Part shown: one piece after another, positions 1-9,569 of the stretch
Layout of the letters: each line of letters opens with the position of its first letter
How positions within the stretch are numbered: the stretch's first letter is position 1
Assembly: GCF_018138085.1 (NCBI RefSeq)
Contig: NZ_CP073105.1
Location: 1,240,001 to 1,304,000, forward strand
From: Stutzerimonas stutzeri
GTDB taxonomy: Bacteria; Pseudomonadota; Gammaproteobacteria; Pseudomonadales; Pseudomonadaceae
Direction: 5' to 3'
DNA length: 64,000 nucleotides
Translations under genes and position numbers: made by a program
The notes under the pieces: model-generated
What the model saw: only the letters and a program-made list of their open reading frames with translations
The model's database searches: none
What the model was told of the DNA's origin: nothing

Positions 1-1190
1 ATCACGCTCGCTTCGGGACGTTCGGGGTGTGGTGGGCGCAAGGCGTCCCAGCCGGCGGGCTTGAGGTCATCAGCGTCCAGGTCGACGACCTGGGCGTACT
101 GGCTGTTGCGCGAGAGGCTCAACGCATAGGGGTCGCTGACCAGCGTCGTCTCGATCGTTCCGGAGCTTGGCCGGAAGGCGGTGACCTCGTATTGGTAATA
201 CTGTCGGTCGAGTGAGCGAGGCCCGTCGAGGCTCCACACTCCGAGCCGCTCGTGCATCACCTTCGGATAACCAGGCAGCAGGCGCTTGTCGGTATCGAAC
301 ACATGCAGACGCACGCGCTGCGCCGTGGGCGCCCAGAGCTTGAAGGCGACGCCACGCGGGCCGACCTTCGCACCCAGTTCGCCGTCGTAGGCGAACAGCA
401 TGTCGAGTATGCCGGCGGTCTGTACCTGCGTCGCATCGATCACCTGATCGTCCGCATCGTAGGCGACCACCACCAGTTGGCTCGTCACTGCGCGGCGCAG
501 GTCACGCGCTCCTGCCGCGACCTTGAACGCCGCGGCGCTGGCCAGGTGCGGATGCGTGCGCTTGAGCCCTTCGCGCAGGGCTCCCGGACGCAGGGGCAGC
601 ACGGTGCCGCCGCTGACCGTGCGCGCGTCGCCATCGATCCTGATGCTGGCGTCGGGTGAATAGCGCAACTCGACCCGACTGGCCCCGGGCATACCATCGA
701 CCAATGCGAGCGTAAACGGGTCCAGCCAATGCGCCCGTGCGCCCTTGATCGCCACGGCGGCGCCTTTCAGTGGTGTGCTGGATAGTTGCGCATTGCCGCT
801 GAGGGAGAAGACGCGACGACCCAGCTGGTCGAAACGCCAGGTCAGGTCGGCGCCGCCCAGGTCCTTCTCGTCGCCCCTGTGCATGATCAGGTTCAGGCAA
901 CTGGCGTCGGCGGTCAGCGGGATACGGTAGAAAGCGCCATATTCCGGGTCGGTACCGGCCGCGGGCAGCGGCTGGTCCCAGCTCGTCTCGTTCAGGCTGC
1001 CGCTGCACGCCGCGGTGTTCCACAGGTGCGGTCCCCAGCCGTTGTAGTCGCCGTCGGCACGCTGGTAGTAGAGCAAGGCTTCGTCAGGGCCTGGGTCCAG
1101 CGGAGCCGCCGAAGCGGGTTGAAGGGTCAGCGAAAAGCCGCCGAGGACGAGCGCCGCCAGGCGCCGGTAAGCGATCGAGCGTGTGAGCAT
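1..1190 (-). CDS. pulA: Pullulanase-type alpha-1,6-glucosidase, N-terminal part (cut by window edge)
   Basis: Debranching enzyme that hydrolyses alpha-1,6 bonds of pullulan or limit dextrins outside the cytoplasm. About 396 N-terminal residues are visible; the GH13 catalytic barrel lies beyond position 1. The start ATG (1188-1190) opens a signal peptide (LTRSIAYRR then LAALVLGGFSLTL, cleavage near ASA-AP). Next comes a PUD-like starch-binding region (DEALLYYQRADGDYNGWGPH), then a CBM48-type module (GVAFKLWAPTAQRVRLHVFD). The last visible residues, LKPAGWDALRPP, match the segment just before the catalytic domain in this family. The frame stays open to the window edge. Nothing seen here shows its regulation. 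The family assignment is firm; exact substrate preference is inferred. Confidence 0.85.
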   Translation of the reverse strand, partial: MLTRSIAYRRLAALVLGGFSLTLQPASAAPLDPGPDEALLYYQRADGDYNGWGPHLWNTAACSGSLNETSWDQPLPAAGTDPEYGAFYRIPLTADASCLNLIMHRGDEKDLGGADLTWRFDQLGRRVFSLSGNAQLSSTPLKGAAVAIKGARAHWLDPFTLALVDGMPGASRVELRYSPDASIRIDGDARTVSGGTVLPLRPGALREGLKRTHPHLASAAAFKVAAGARDLRRAVTSQLVVVAYDADDQVIDATQVQTAGILDMLFAYDGELGAKVGPRGVAFKLWAPTAQRVRLHVFDTDKRLLPGYPKVMHERLGVWSLDGPRSLDRQYYQYEVTAFRPSSGTIETTLVSDPYALSLSRNSQYAQVVDLDADDLKPAGWDALRPPHPERPEASV

Positions 1191-1372
1191 GGTGAGGTCC
1201 CGGTGTTGTTCTTGTTGTACCGCGAGCTCGATGGTCGGTGCATGGTGGGTGATGTGCATCCTCCATCGGCGCGGGAGGCGGGGCGTAGTCGAGGGCCGTA
1301 ATAGCCTTGTGCTGGCAAGCCTTAACGGTGCACGCGCGGGATGGCAAAGCGGGTTGCGTTGACGCAAGGAGA

Positions 1373-1421
1373 CAAGGTGCCGGAGGCGGCACCTTGATTT
1401 TGGTCAGTCCGTGAGGACTGA
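1373..1421. terminator. Two adjacent hairpins between phaJ and pullulanase
   Basis: A perfect 10-bp stem CAAGGTGCCG/CGGCACCTTG with loop GAGG (1373-1396) is followed on the + strand by ATTTT. Eight bases further, TCAGTCC/GGACTGA (1404-1421) forms a 7-bp stem. Both lie just 3' of phaJ, which is read leftwards. On that strand no long T tract follows, so termination or an attenuation-like structure ahead of the pullulanase gene is only inferred. Confidence 0.4.
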
Positions 1422-1446
1422 CAAGTGTCGATCCGGCTGTCGCTGT

Positions 1447-1917
1447 TCAGCCGAAGGTGATGGGCGGCAGGTCTTTCAGTTCGACGGTCTCCTCGCGGCG
1501 CGGCGCCAGCACTTCGGCTTCGCCATCAACCACCTGTTCGTCGTTCTGATTGAAGACTCGGGTGGCGATGCGTACGCGGTTCTTCGGCATCTTCTCCAGG
1601 ATCTCCAGGCGTACGGTGAGGGTGTCGCCCAGCTTCACCGGGCGGGTGAATTTCATCGTCTGGCCCAGATAGATGGTGCCCGGCCCGGGTAACGTGCAGG
1701 CGACCGCCGCGCTGATCAGGGCGCCGCTGAACATGCCATGGGCGATGCGCTCCTTGAAAGGCGTGCCGGCAGCGAATTCCGCGTCGAGATGGACCGGGTT
1801 GCGATCACCCGACATGGCGGCGAACAGCTGGATGTCGCGCTCCTCGACCCGCTTCTCGAAGCTTGCGGTCTGGCCAACCTCGAGGGCGGAGTAGGGCGTG
1901 TTGCTCAGCGTGCTCAT
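1447..1917 (-). CDS. phaJ: (R)-specific enoyl-CoA hydratase, MaoC/PhaJ family
   Basis: Hydrates trans-2-enoyl-CoA from beta-oxidation to (R)-3-hydroxyacyl-CoA, feeding polyhydroxyalkanoate synthesis. The protein has 156 residues, the length I recall for P. aeruginosa PhaJ1, and is a single hot-dog domain. The hydratase motif SGDRNPVHLD holds the catalytic Asp and His, followed by the overhang segment FKERIAHGMF. The ATG at 1915-1917 is preceded by an AGAGG ribosome site; longer upstream starts lack one. It is divergent from fadD2 across 265 bp, consistent with a shared fatty-acid-degradation role. I see no recognisable regulator site in that gap. Confidence 0.9.
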   Translation of the reverse strand: MSTLSNTPYSALEVGQTASFEKRVEERDIQLFAAMSGDRNPVHLDAEFAAGTPFKERIAHGMFSGALISAAVACTLPGPGTIYLGQTMKFTRPVKLGDTLTVRLEILEKMPKNRVRIATRVFNQNDEQVVDGEAEVLAPRREETVELKDLPPITFG

Positions 1918-2182
1918 GAGTAAACCTCTGGTGCGGATACGAACGAAGGACCGCTGCGGCGGTGCCCAGCCAGTCATGAATGGCGACCGTGGAGTCGCGA
2001 CGTGACCGCATTCTAGAGCGCGGCGGGGCGATTGTCCCGGCTGGCGCTCATTTGCCGCCGTGGGGCGAGATTCACGTCGCTGATTTCGTGGTCGAGCTAT
2101 TGCGTGGCAATGCGGAGCTGCTAAGTTCGCCACAGCCCGTCGAGCGCGGGTCAGACACTCTCAGGTAACGAGGCCAATAATA

Positions 2183-3871
2183 ATGCAACCTGACTTCTGG
2201 AACGACAAACGTCCCGCTGGTGTGCCCAACGACATCGACATGGGGGGCTTCCGCTCGGTCGTGGAAGTATTCGAGCGCTCCTGCAAGAGCCATGCGAATC
2301 GCCCGGCCTTCAGCAACATGGGCGTGACCCTGACCTACGCCGACCTGGAGCGGTACTCGGCGGCCTTCGCGGCCTGGCTACAGAATCATACCGATCTGCA
2401 ACCGGGTGACCGTATCGCCGTGCAGATGCCGAACCTGCTGCAGTACCCGATCGCTGTCTTCGGCGCCCTGCGGGCCGGGCTGATCGTGGTCAATACCAAT
2501 CCGCTCTATACCGCACGGGAGATGCGTCACCAGTTCAAGGATTCCGGGGTGCGGGGGCTGGTTTACCTGAATACGTTCGGCAAGCTGGTGCAGGAGGTCC
2601 TACCCGATACCAGCATCGAGGTGCTCGTGGAGGCGCGCATCGGTGACATGCTGCCTTCGCTCAAGGGGCTGCTGGTCAACACCGCGGTCAAGCACCTGAA
2701 GAAGATGGTGCCCGAGTACAGCTTGCCGCAGGCCGTTTCTTTCAAGCAGGTGCTGCGTAGCGGCGGCCACCACAGCCTCAAGCCGGTGTCGCTGACGCTG
2801 AACGACACCGCGGTTCTGCAATACACCGGCGGCACCACTGGTGTGGCCAAGGGCGCGATGCTCAGCCACGGCAATCTCGTGGCCAACATGCAGCAAGTCC
2901 GGGCAAACATGCAGCAGCTGGACGAGCAGGGGCAGACCCTTATCAAGGAAGGGCAGGAGATCATGATCGCGCCCTTGCCGCTGTATCACATCTACGCCTT
3001 CACGGTTAACTGCATGTGCATGATGGTGACCGGCAACCACAACGTGCTGATCACCAATCCTCGCGACATCGATGGCTTCGTCAAGGAGCTGCAGAAGTGG
3101 CGGTTCACGGCCTTTCTCGGGCTCAACACGCTGTTCGTCGCGCTGATGGCGCATCGGGACTTCAACAAAATCGACTTCTCAGCGCTCAAGGGCACCAATT
3201 CAGGCGGCACGGCCCTAGTGTCCGCGGTAGCCGAGCGCTGGAAGAGCATGACCGGAGTCACCGTGACCGAGGGCTACGGGCTGACTGAAACCTCGCCGGT
3301 GGTCTGCGCCAACCCACAGGGCGACAAGTCGCGCATGGGTACCGTCGGGTTGCCGGTACCGGGGACGACGCTGAAGGTGATCGACGACGAGGGCAACGAG
3401 CTGCCGTTGGGCGAGCGCGGTGAGCTTTGCGTCAAGGGCCCACAGGTCATGAAGGGTTACTGGCATCGTCCGGACGCCACCGCCGAGGTGCTCGACGCCG
3501 AGGGTTGGCTGAAGACCGGCGACATCGCGGTGATCGATCCGGACGGATTCGTGCGGATCGTCGACCGCAAGAAGGACATGATCATCGTCTCCGGATTCAA
3601 CGTGTATCCCAACGAAATCGAAGACGTGGTCATGGCTCACCCGAAGGTGGCGGCGTGCGCGGCGGTCGGCGTCCCGGATGAAAAATCGGGCGAAGCGGTG
3701 AAACTGTTCGTGGTGCGCAGCGACGCCAGCCTCACCGTAGAGGAGCTGCAAGCCTACTGTCGGGAAAACTTCACCGGCTACAAGGTCCCGCGACATTTCG
3801 TGTTCCGCGATTCCTTGCCGATGACGCCGGTCGGCAAGATCCTCCGCCGAGAGCTGCGCGATCAGGCCTGA
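2183..3871 (+). CDS. fadD2: Long-chain fatty acid-CoA ligase FadD2
   Basis: Activates free fatty acids to acyl-CoA (ATP to AMP plus PPi) at the inner membrane face, the entry step of beta-oxidation. It has 562 residues and the full ANL-superfamily set: P-loop-like YTGGTTGVAKGAM at residues 214-226, GYGLTETSP, and the fatty-acyl-CoA synthetase signature running from GWLKTGD (441) through DRKKDMIIVSGFNVYP (about 463-478). The C-terminal lysine motif is GKILRRELR. It is followed by a close paralogue of identical length. The N-terminus MQPDFWNDKRPAGVP matches what I recall of Pseudomonas FadD2, hence the number; the paralogue assignment is less sure than the enzyme class. Confidence 0.93.
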   Translation: MQPDFWNDKRPAGVPNDIDMGGFRSVVEVFERSCKSHANRPAFSNMGVTLTYADLERYSAAFAAWLQNHTDLQPGDRIAVQMPNLLQYPIAVFGALRAGLIVVNTNPLYTAREMRHQFKDSGVRGLVYLNTFGKLVQEVLPDTSIEVLVEARIGDMLPSLKGLLVNTAVKHLKKMVPEYSLPQAVSFKQVLRSGGHHSLKPVSLTLNDTAVLQYTGGTTGVAKGAMLSHGNLVANMQQVRANMQQLDEQGQTLIKEGQEIMIAPLPLYHIYAFTVNCMCMMVTGNHNVLITNPRDIDGFVKELQKWRFTAFLGLNTLFVALMAHRDFNKIDFSALKGTNSGGTALVSAVAERWKSMTGVTVTEGYGLTETSPVVCANPQGDKSRMGTVGLPVPGTTLKVIDDEGNELPLGERGELCVKGPQVMKGYWHRPDATAEVLDAEGWLKTGDIAVIDPDGFVRIVDRKKDMIIVSGFNVYPNEIEDVVMAHPKVAACAAVGVPDEKSGEAVKLFVVRSDASLTVEELQAYCRENFTGYKVPRHFVFRDSLPMTPVGKILRRELRDQA

Positions 3872-4027
3872 TCGACGCAGACTCCCGCATTCCGCCGAAA
3901 GCACAAGTGACTGAGCGGCGACTGTCAGTCACTTTGTGGTCTTTGTTCAGGTCTGAGCCCCTGTTCGGGCTGTTTCAAAACTGCTAACCTCGCCCCGCCT
4001 TTTGACCGGAATTGCCGTACAAAAGTT

Positions 4028-4046
4028 AACAAAACACAACAAAACA
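4028..4046 (+). promoter_or_regulatory. Tandem A-rich repeat upstream of fadD1
   Basis: AACAAAACA occurs twice, at 4028-4036 and 4038-4046, about 40 nt before the fadD1 start. The sequence is visibly unlike its GC-rich surroundings. It resembles, but does not exactly match, the A-rich AANAANAA sites used by Hfq/Crc in Pseudomonas. Its role is unknown. Confidence 0.3.
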
Positions 4047-4088
4047 GCTGCTATATGCAGTAAAGCTGTCGCTTAGGAGTGGGGTTCA

Positions 4089-5777
4089 ATGACCGATAAC
4101 TTCTGGAAGGATAAATATCCTGTCGGGGTCGAAAGCGAGATCAATCCCGACGAGTACCGGAACGTCCAGGCTGTGCTCAAGGCCTCCTGCGAGCGGTTCG
4201 CGGACAAGCCAGCCTTCAGCAATCTCGGCAGAACCCTGACCTACGGCGAGCTCTACGAGCTGTCCGGCGAGTTTGCCGCCTATCTACAGCACCATACCGA
4301 CCTCCAGCCAGGCGATCGAATCGCGGTACAGCTGCCCAACCTGCTCCAGTATCCGGTCGTCGTATTCGGCGCCCTGCGCGCCGGCCTGATCGTGGTCAAC
4401 ACCAACCCGCTGTACACCGCGCGGGAGATGGAACACCAGTTCAACGATTCCGGTGCCAAGGCTCTCGTCTGCCTGGCCAACATGGCGCACCTCGCCGAAG
4501 AAGTCGTGCCGAAAACCGGCATCCGGCATGTAGTCATCACCGAAGTCGGCGACATGCTGCCGACCGTCAAGCGCTTGCTGGTCAACGCAGTGATCAAGCA
4601 TGTGAAGAAGATGGTGCCCAGCTACGACCTGCCCAAGGCCGTCAAACTGAACGATGCCTTGGCGCAAGGGCGCAACAAGCGGCCCAGCGAGGCCGATCCC
4701 GAGAGTGACGACATTGCCGTGCTGCAATACACCGGTGGCACCACCGGCGTTGCCAAGGGGGCCATGCTGACCCACCGCAACCTCGTCTCCAACATGCTCC
4801 AGTGTCGTGGGCTGATGGGGACCGAGCTGGGCAGTGGCTGCGAGACCATGGTCGCTCCGCTGCCGCTCTACCACATCTACGCGTTTACCTTTCATTGCAT
4901 GACGATGATGCTGATCGGCGCACACAACGTGCTGATCACCAACCCGCGCGATCTGCCTGCCTTCGTCAAGGATCTGCGCAAGTACCGCTTCACCGGCTTT
5001 GTCGGGCTCAACACCCTGTTCGTTGCGCTGTGCAACAACGAGGAGTTCCGCAAGCTGGACTTCTCCGGGCTGAAGGCGACCTTCTCGGGCGGAATGGCGC
5101 TGCAGCTGGCCGCGGCAGAGCGCTGGCAGCAGGTGACCGGTTGTTCGATCTGCGAAGGTTTCGGCATGACCGAAACCAGCCCGGTCGTTTCGGTCAATCC
5201 GTTCAGCGGTATCCAGATCGGCACCATCGGCATTCCGATGCCGTCGACGCAATGCAAGGTCATCGACGATGAAGGCAACGAGTTGCCGATCGGCGCGACC
5301 GGCGAGCTTTGCGTGAAGGGGCCGCAGGTGATGAAGGGCTACTGGCAACGGCCGGAAGCCACCGCCGAAGTGCTCGACGGGCAGGGCTGGTTGAAGACCG
5401 GTGACATCGGCATCATCCAGGACGACGGCTACATGCGCATCGTCGATCGTAAGAAGGACATGATCCTGGTGTCCGGTTTCAACGTCTATCCCAACGAACT
5501 CGAAGACGTGCTCGCCACCCTGCCGGGTGTGCTGCAATGCGCGGCGATCGGCATTCCGGACGAGAAATCCGGCGAGGCGATCAAGCTGTTCGTGGTCGTC
5601 AAGCCGGGCGAAAGCCTGACCAAGGAGCAGGTCATGCAGCACATGCATGACAATGTCACCGGCTACAAGCGGCCCAAGACCGTCGAGTTCCGCGACAGCC
5701 TGCCGACCACCAACGTCGGCAAGATATTGCGCCGTGAGCTACGCGATGAAGAGCTGAGAAAGCTCGGAAAGAAATAG
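4089..5777 (+). CDS. fadD1: Long-chain fatty acid-CoA ligase FadD1
   Basis: Second acyl-CoA ligase of the pair, 562 residues, the same reaction as FadD2 but in Pseudomonas generally favouring longer chains (family knowledge). It carries YTGGTTGVAKGAM, GFGMTETSP, GWLKTGDIG and DRKKDMILVSGFNVYP at positions matching FadD2, and ends GKILRRELRDEELRKLGKK. A 217-bp gap separates it from fadD2, so it probably has its own promoter. That gap holds a TTGACC box and an A-rich tandem repeat. The start ATG follows AGGAG. A strong terminator lies 18 bp after the stop. Confidence 0.93.
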   Translation: MTDNFWKDKYPVGVESEINPDEYRNVQAVLKASCERFADKPAFSNLGRTLTYGELYELSGEFAAYLQHHTDLQPGDRIAVQLPNLLQYPVVVFGALRAGLIVVNTNPLYTAREMEHQFNDSGAKALVCLANMAHLAEEVVPKTGIRHVVITEVGDMLPTVKRLLVNAVIKHVKKMVPSYDLPKAVKLNDALAQGRNKRPSEADPESDDIAVLQYTGGTTGVAKGAMLTHRNLVSNMLQCRGLMGTELGSGCETMVAPLPLYHIYAFTFHCMTMMLIGAHNVLITNPRDLPAFVKDLRKYRFTGFVGLNTLFVALCNNEEFRKLDFSGLKATFSGGMALQLAAAERWQQVTGCSICEGFGMTETSPVVSVNPFSGIQIGTIGIPMPSTQCKVIDDEGNELPIGATGELCVKGPQVMKGYWQRPEATAEVLDGQGWLKTGDIGIIQDDGYMRIVDRKKDMILVSGFNVYPNELEDVLATLPGVLQCAAIGIPDEKSGEAIKLFVVVKPGESLTKEQVMQHMHDNVTGYKRPKTVEFRDSLPTTNVGKILRRELRDEELRKLGKK

Positions 5778-5795
5778 CAGCCGCGGCTGTACGAG

Positions 5796-5819
5796 AGCCC
5801 CGCTTCGGCGGGGCTTTTT
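5796..5819 (+). terminator. Rho-independent terminator of fadD1
   Basis: The 8-bp stem AGCCCCGC has a TTCG loop and continues directly into five T residues. The position just after fadD1, before the chemoreceptor on the same strand, fits. Confidence 0.9.
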
Positions 5820-5937
5820 CGTTGTTTCGGCGCCGTTTATTTCTTATAGCTGCTGCGGCGTTCGGGCTGTTCCCGTTGCGCTGGGGAGCTGACACAATGC
5901 TGGTATTAATCCGCACAAAAAATGGGGTTTTGCCGAA

Positions 5938-7623
5938 ATGTTGTCGAAGCTGCGTTTGCGAGGAAAGTTGCTGTTACTGGGAATGGCGCCGACGTTACTT
6001 CTCGCCGTTCTGCTCAGCGGGATTGCCGTCTACGAACTGCGAGACCTGGCGATCCGGCAGGAGGCTCAGACGCGCGAAAGCCTGACCCGAGATCGCCGCG
6101 CCGAACTCAAGCATTACGTCGAGGTGGCGCGCACCGCGATCGGGCCGCTTTACGACCGCTCCGCCGACGGCGACATGGCGGCGCGCGCCGAGGCGGTGCG
6201 GCTGCTCGAAGCGCTTTCCTATGGCGAGGGTGGCTATTTCTGGGGTTACGACGAGCAGGCGGTGCGGGTGCTGCAAGGCAACACGCACGACAAGATCGGC
6301 CAGAGTTTCTACAGCTATCAGGACCCCAACGGGGTCTACGCGATTCGTGATCTGGTCAAGGCCGGCCAGGACGGGACTCACTACGTCCAGTACAGCTTCG
6401 AGACGCCGGGCAGCAAGGCGCTCGTGCCGAAGATCGGTTACGCCGAGTACCTGCCGAAGTGGAAGCTGGCTTTCGGCAGCTCTTTGAACCTCGATGGTGT
6501 GGAGCGTGATGTCCAGGCGGCGCGCGAGGTGTTCCAGCAACGCATCGATCGGCTGACAGGCATCATGATCGGCTCTGCCGCCGCGCTGTTGGCACTGGTC
6601 GTCGGGCTTGCCCTGTTCATGAGCAGTGCGATTCTGCGGCCACTGTTGCAGGTCAAGCACAACCTCGATGACATGGGGGCCGGCGACGGTGACCTGACCC
6701 AGCGGCTGCCAGTGGCCAGCCGCGACGAGCTGGGTGAACTGGCCGCATCGTTCAACCGCTTCGTCGAGAAGATTCACTCACTGGTGCAGCAGGTCGCCGG
6801 CACCACCACGCAGCTCACCGGACTGGTGGGCGCGGTGGCCGGTCAAGCGCAACGCTCCGAACAGGCGATGGCCGATCAGCGCCACGAGACCGATCAGGTC
6901 GCCACCGCGATCAACGAGATGTCCGCCGCTGCCCACGAGGTGGCCATGAGTGCCCAGCGCGCCGCGGAAGCCGCTCAACAGACCGACCAGCAGGGCTTGG
7001 CAGCCAAGCAGGTGGTGGATCGCAGTATCGAGCAGATCCATGAGCTGGTAGGCGAGCTGCGGGAAAGCGGTACGTCGCTCGCCGGGCTGCAGCAGGACGT
7101 ACACGGCATCGTCGGCGTCCTCGACGTGATTCGCGCAATTGCCGAGCAAACCAACCTGCTGGCGCTCAACGCCGCAATCGAAGCGGCTCGTGCCGGGGAA
7201 GCTGGACGAGGTTTCGCCGTGGTCGCCGACGAAGTGCGGGCTCTGGCCAGCCGTACCCAGCAGAGCACCGGCGAAATCCAGAGCATGATCGATCGCCTGC
7301 AAACGGCCACCTCGCACACCGTGGCGACCATGTTGCGTGCCGGCGAGAAAGGCGAAGCGACCCGCCGGCAGGCCAATCAGGCGGGCGAATCGCTGGACGC
7401 CATCGCGGCGTTGATCGGCACGATCAATTCGATGAACGCCCAGATCGCCAGCGCCGCCGAGGAGCAGACCGCGGTGGCCGAAGAGATAAACCGCAGCGTG
7501 CAGCACATCGCCGATGCGGTCGACGGCGTGGCTAATGATGCGGCCGAGGGCGCCCAGACCGCGCGCGAACTCAATGGACTGGGCGAACGTCTGCAACGGC
7601 TGGTCGGGCAGTTCCGCGTTTGA
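5938..7623 (+). CDS. Methyl-accepting chemotaxis protein with single Cache domain
   Basis: Transmembrane chemoreceptor that relays a periplasmic ligand signal to CheA/CheW. It has 561 residues. TM1 is at about 11-31, followed by a periplasmic sCache-type sensor containing [10 protein letters not shown] and [17 protein letters not shown]2 lies at about 206-228, then HAMP ([23 protein letters not shown]) and a cytoplasmic signalling domain whose hairpin tip reads [20 protein letters not shown] at about residues 401-420. The tail LVGQFRV has no CheR-tethering pentapeptide. The ligand cannot be read from sequence; this Cache type often binds small organic acids. It is monocistronic, isolated by a terminator upstream. 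Confidence 0.93.
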   Translation: MLSKLRLRGKLLLLGMAPTLLLAVLLSGIAVYELRDLAIRQEAQTRESLTRDRRAELKHYVEVARTAIGPLYDRSADGDMAARAEAVRLLEALSYGEGGYFWGYDEQAVRVLQGNTHDKIGQSFYSYQDPNGVYAIRDLVKAGQDGTHYVQYSFETPGSKALVPKIGYAEYLPKWKLAFGSSLNLDGVERDVQAAREVFQQRIDRLTGIMIGSAAALLALVVGLALFMSSAILRPLLQVKHNLDDMGAGDGDLTQRLPVASRDELGELAASFNRFVEKIHSLVQQVAGTTTQLTGLVGAVAGQAQRSEQAMADQRHETDQVATAINEMSAAAHEVAMSAQRAAEAAQQTDQQGLAAKQVVDRSIEQIHELVGELRESGTSLAGLQQDVHGIVGVLDVIRAIAEQTNLLALNAAIEAARAGEAGRGFAVVADEVRALASRTQQSTGEIQSMIDRLQTATSHTVATMLRAGEKGEATRRQANQAGESLDAIAALIGTINSMNAQIASAAEEQTAVAEEINRSVQHIADAVDGVANDAAEGAQTARELNGLGERLQRLVGQFRV

Positions 7624-7752
7624 GCACATGGGGCGCCCGGGCGCCCCGCAGCTAGGTTCGGCTGAAGTGCTCGTACGGCGCTTCAGGCCGAGCGACCAAC
7701 GGTAGAGCAACCGTCGTCCGACAGCGAACCCCTGAGCAGGCGCAGCGGTCTA

Positions 7753-7790
7753 GTCCCCTATGGCCGCGTCCACTTTGTGCAGTAGGGGAC
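7753..7790. promoter_or_regulatory. Inverted repeat upstream of the aminopeptidase
   Basis: GTCCCCTA (7753-7760) and its exact complement TAGGGGAC (7783-7790) are separated by 22 bp and end 58 bp before the aminopeptidase start. The two arms are one dimer-spanning distance apart, so a regulator site is possible. No regulator is identified. Confidence 0.35.
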
Positions 7791-7848
7791 GATGGCGCAT
7801 GCCATTTCGCGGCCTGCCCATCAATCTCGTTGCAAGGATGAGTTACCC

Positions 7849-9453
7849 ATGCAGAAGAAAAACAATGCACGTCGGGTAGTTGCTTCTTTCGCTTTATTCG
7901 CCTCGACCGCAGCCCTGGCTGCACCTGCCGCCGAGCCCGCCGCGTTCAACGAATACTGGTCTCCCGGCAAGCCCGATTCCCGCATCTGCAAATCACCGCT
8001 GCTGGTCGGGACGCCACTCGGACTGCCTCGTTGTATGCAGGCGAGCAATATCGTGACGCACCTGCAGAACCTGCAGGACATCGCCTCCCTGAATCAGGGC
8101 AATCGAGCGTCCGGCCTGTCGGGTTATCAAGCCTCGGTGGGCTACGTGCGCAGCACGCTCGAGCGCGCCGGTTACCGGGTCAGGGTCCAGGCATTCCCGT
8201 TCCTGGCGTTCTATCCCGCAGGACCGGGCACGCTGGCGGCGGTGACGCCGCAGCCGGTGCAGTACACCTTGGAAGAGGATTTCACCTACGCCGACCAGAC
8301 CGATCCGGGCAACGTCACCGCGCCGGTGGTGCCCGTCGATCTGGCGCTGGGGTTGGGAAACACCTCGACCAGCGGCTGTGAGGCGTCGGATTTCGCCGGC
8401 TTCCCGGCAGGTGCCATTGCGTTGATGCAGCGCGGCACCTGTCCATTTGGCGACAAGGCCACCAACGCGGCGGCAGCCGGCGCGGCGGGGGCGATCATCT
8501 TCAACCAGGGTGACACCGAGGACCGCAAGGGTCTGCTGGTCGCCACCCTGGGCGAGGACTATCAGGGCGGCATTCCGGTGATGTTCGCGACCTACGATAA
8601 CGGCGTTTCCTGGTCGCAGACCGATGGGCTGCAACTGAGCATGAGCGTCGATGTCGTCCGCAAGCAGTCGGAAACCTACAACGTGCTGGCCGAAACCCGT
8701 CGGGGCAATCCGAACAACGTGGTGATGGTCGGTGCGCACCTGGATTCGGTCTTCGAAGGGCCGGGTATCAACGACAACGGCTCCGGCAGCGCCGCCCTGC
8801 TGGAAATGGCCACACTGATGAGCAAGGCCCATCCGTTGAACAAGGTACGCTTCGCGTGGTGGGGCGCGGAGGAGTCGGGGCTTGTGGGTTCGACTTACTA
8901 CGTCAACCAGTTGCCGGAGGAGGAGAAGCGGCAGATCAAGGCCTATCTGAACGTCGACATGATCGGCTCGCCGAATTACGCCAACTTCATCTACGACGGC
9001 GACGGCTCCGACTTCGGTCTGCAAGGCCCGCCCGGCTCGGGTGCCATCGAGCGTCTGCTGCGCACCTACTTCCAGCTGCGCAACGCGCCATCCGAAGGCA
9101 CCGAGATCGACTTCCGCTCCGACTATGCCCAGTTCTTCGACGACGGCATCGCCTTTGGCGGGCTGTTCACCGGCGCCGAGGACATCAAGAGCGTGGAGCA
9201 GGCGCAGCGTTATGGCGGTACGGCCGGGGAGGCGTATGACCCGTGCTACCACAGCGCCTGCGACAACCTCGGCAACATCTCCACCGAGGCGTTGGAACTG
9301 CACGGCGATGCCTTGGCCTTCGCCACCAGCTGGCTGTCCCTGTCGACCAAGATGGTTGACGATGAGATAGCGGCAGCAGCCGAGCAAAGCATCGGCACAC
9401 TGCGCGTCCAGAAGGTACAGGAGAAGTCCCGCTGGGGTCATTGGATCCGTTGA
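7849..9453 (+). CDS. Secreted M28 zinc aminopeptidase with PA domain (PaAP-like)
   Basis: Extracellular leucine-type aminopeptidase of 534 residues, close in size to P. aeruginosa PaAP (536). A signal peptide (RRVVASFALFASTAALAAPA) precedes the pro-region. A protease-associated domain follows at about 130-260, then the M28 catalytic domain. The two-zinc ligand set is complete: H297 (AHLDSV), D309 (GINDNGSG), the E341/E342 pair (WGAEESG), D370 (NVDMIGS) and H468 (HSACD). The start at 7849 has AGGA at 7835-7838; the longer frame from 7792 would bury the signal peptide. Type II secretion is inferred from PaAP. A 9-bp hairpin follows the stop. Confidence 0.9.
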   Translation: MQKKNNARRVVASFALFASTAALAAPAAEPAAFNEYWSPGKPDSRICKSPLLVGTPLGLPRCMQASNIVTHLQNLQDIASLNQGNRASGLSGYQASVGYVRSTLERAGYRVRVQAFPFLAFYPAGPGTLAAVTPQPVQYTLEEDFTYADQTDPGNVTAPVVPVDLALGLGNTSTSGCEASDFAGFPAGAIALMQRGTCPFGDKATNAAAAGAAGAIIFNQGDTEDRKGLLVATLGEDYQGGIPVMFATYDNGVSWSQTDGLQLSMSVDVVRKQSETYNVLAETRRGNPNNVVMVGAHLDSVFEGPGINDNGSGSAALLEMATLMSKAHPLNKVRFAWWGAEESGLVGSTYYVNQLPEEEKRQIKAYLNVDMIGSPNYANFIYDGDGSDFGLQGPPGSGAIERLLRTYFQLRNAPSEGTEIDFRSDYAQFFDDGIAFGGLFTGAEDIKSVEQAQRYGGTAGEAYDPCYHSACDNLGNISTEALELHGDALAFATSWLSLSTKMVDDEIAAAAEQSIGTLRVQKVQEKSRWGHWIR

Positions 9454-9464
9454 TCGCCTGATCG

Positions 9465-9486
9465 CCGCGCCGGTTCGCCGGCGCGG
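9465..9486 (+). terminator. Hairpin after the aminopeptidase
   Basis: A 9-bp stem CCGCGCCGG/CCGGCGCGG with TTCG loop is followed by TCCTTCC rather than a T run. It is probably a weak terminator or an mRNA 3'-end stabiliser. Confidence 0.45.
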
Positions 9487-9569
9487 TCCTTCCGCCAATC
9501 CCTTTCCTTACGGCCAGCCGGGCAAATCTGCGACAATCGCGCCCTTCACGAAATCGCATACGGCTGTCC

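Noticed and set aside
502..1023. 173-residue - strand frame in the first kilobase
   Set aside because: A different frame of the same strand encodes recognisable pullulanase sequence with a signal peptide.
7630..7646. GGGGCGCCCGGGCGCCCC palindrome after the chemoreceptor as a terminator
   Set aside because: The self-complementary run leaves no proper loop and no T tract follows.
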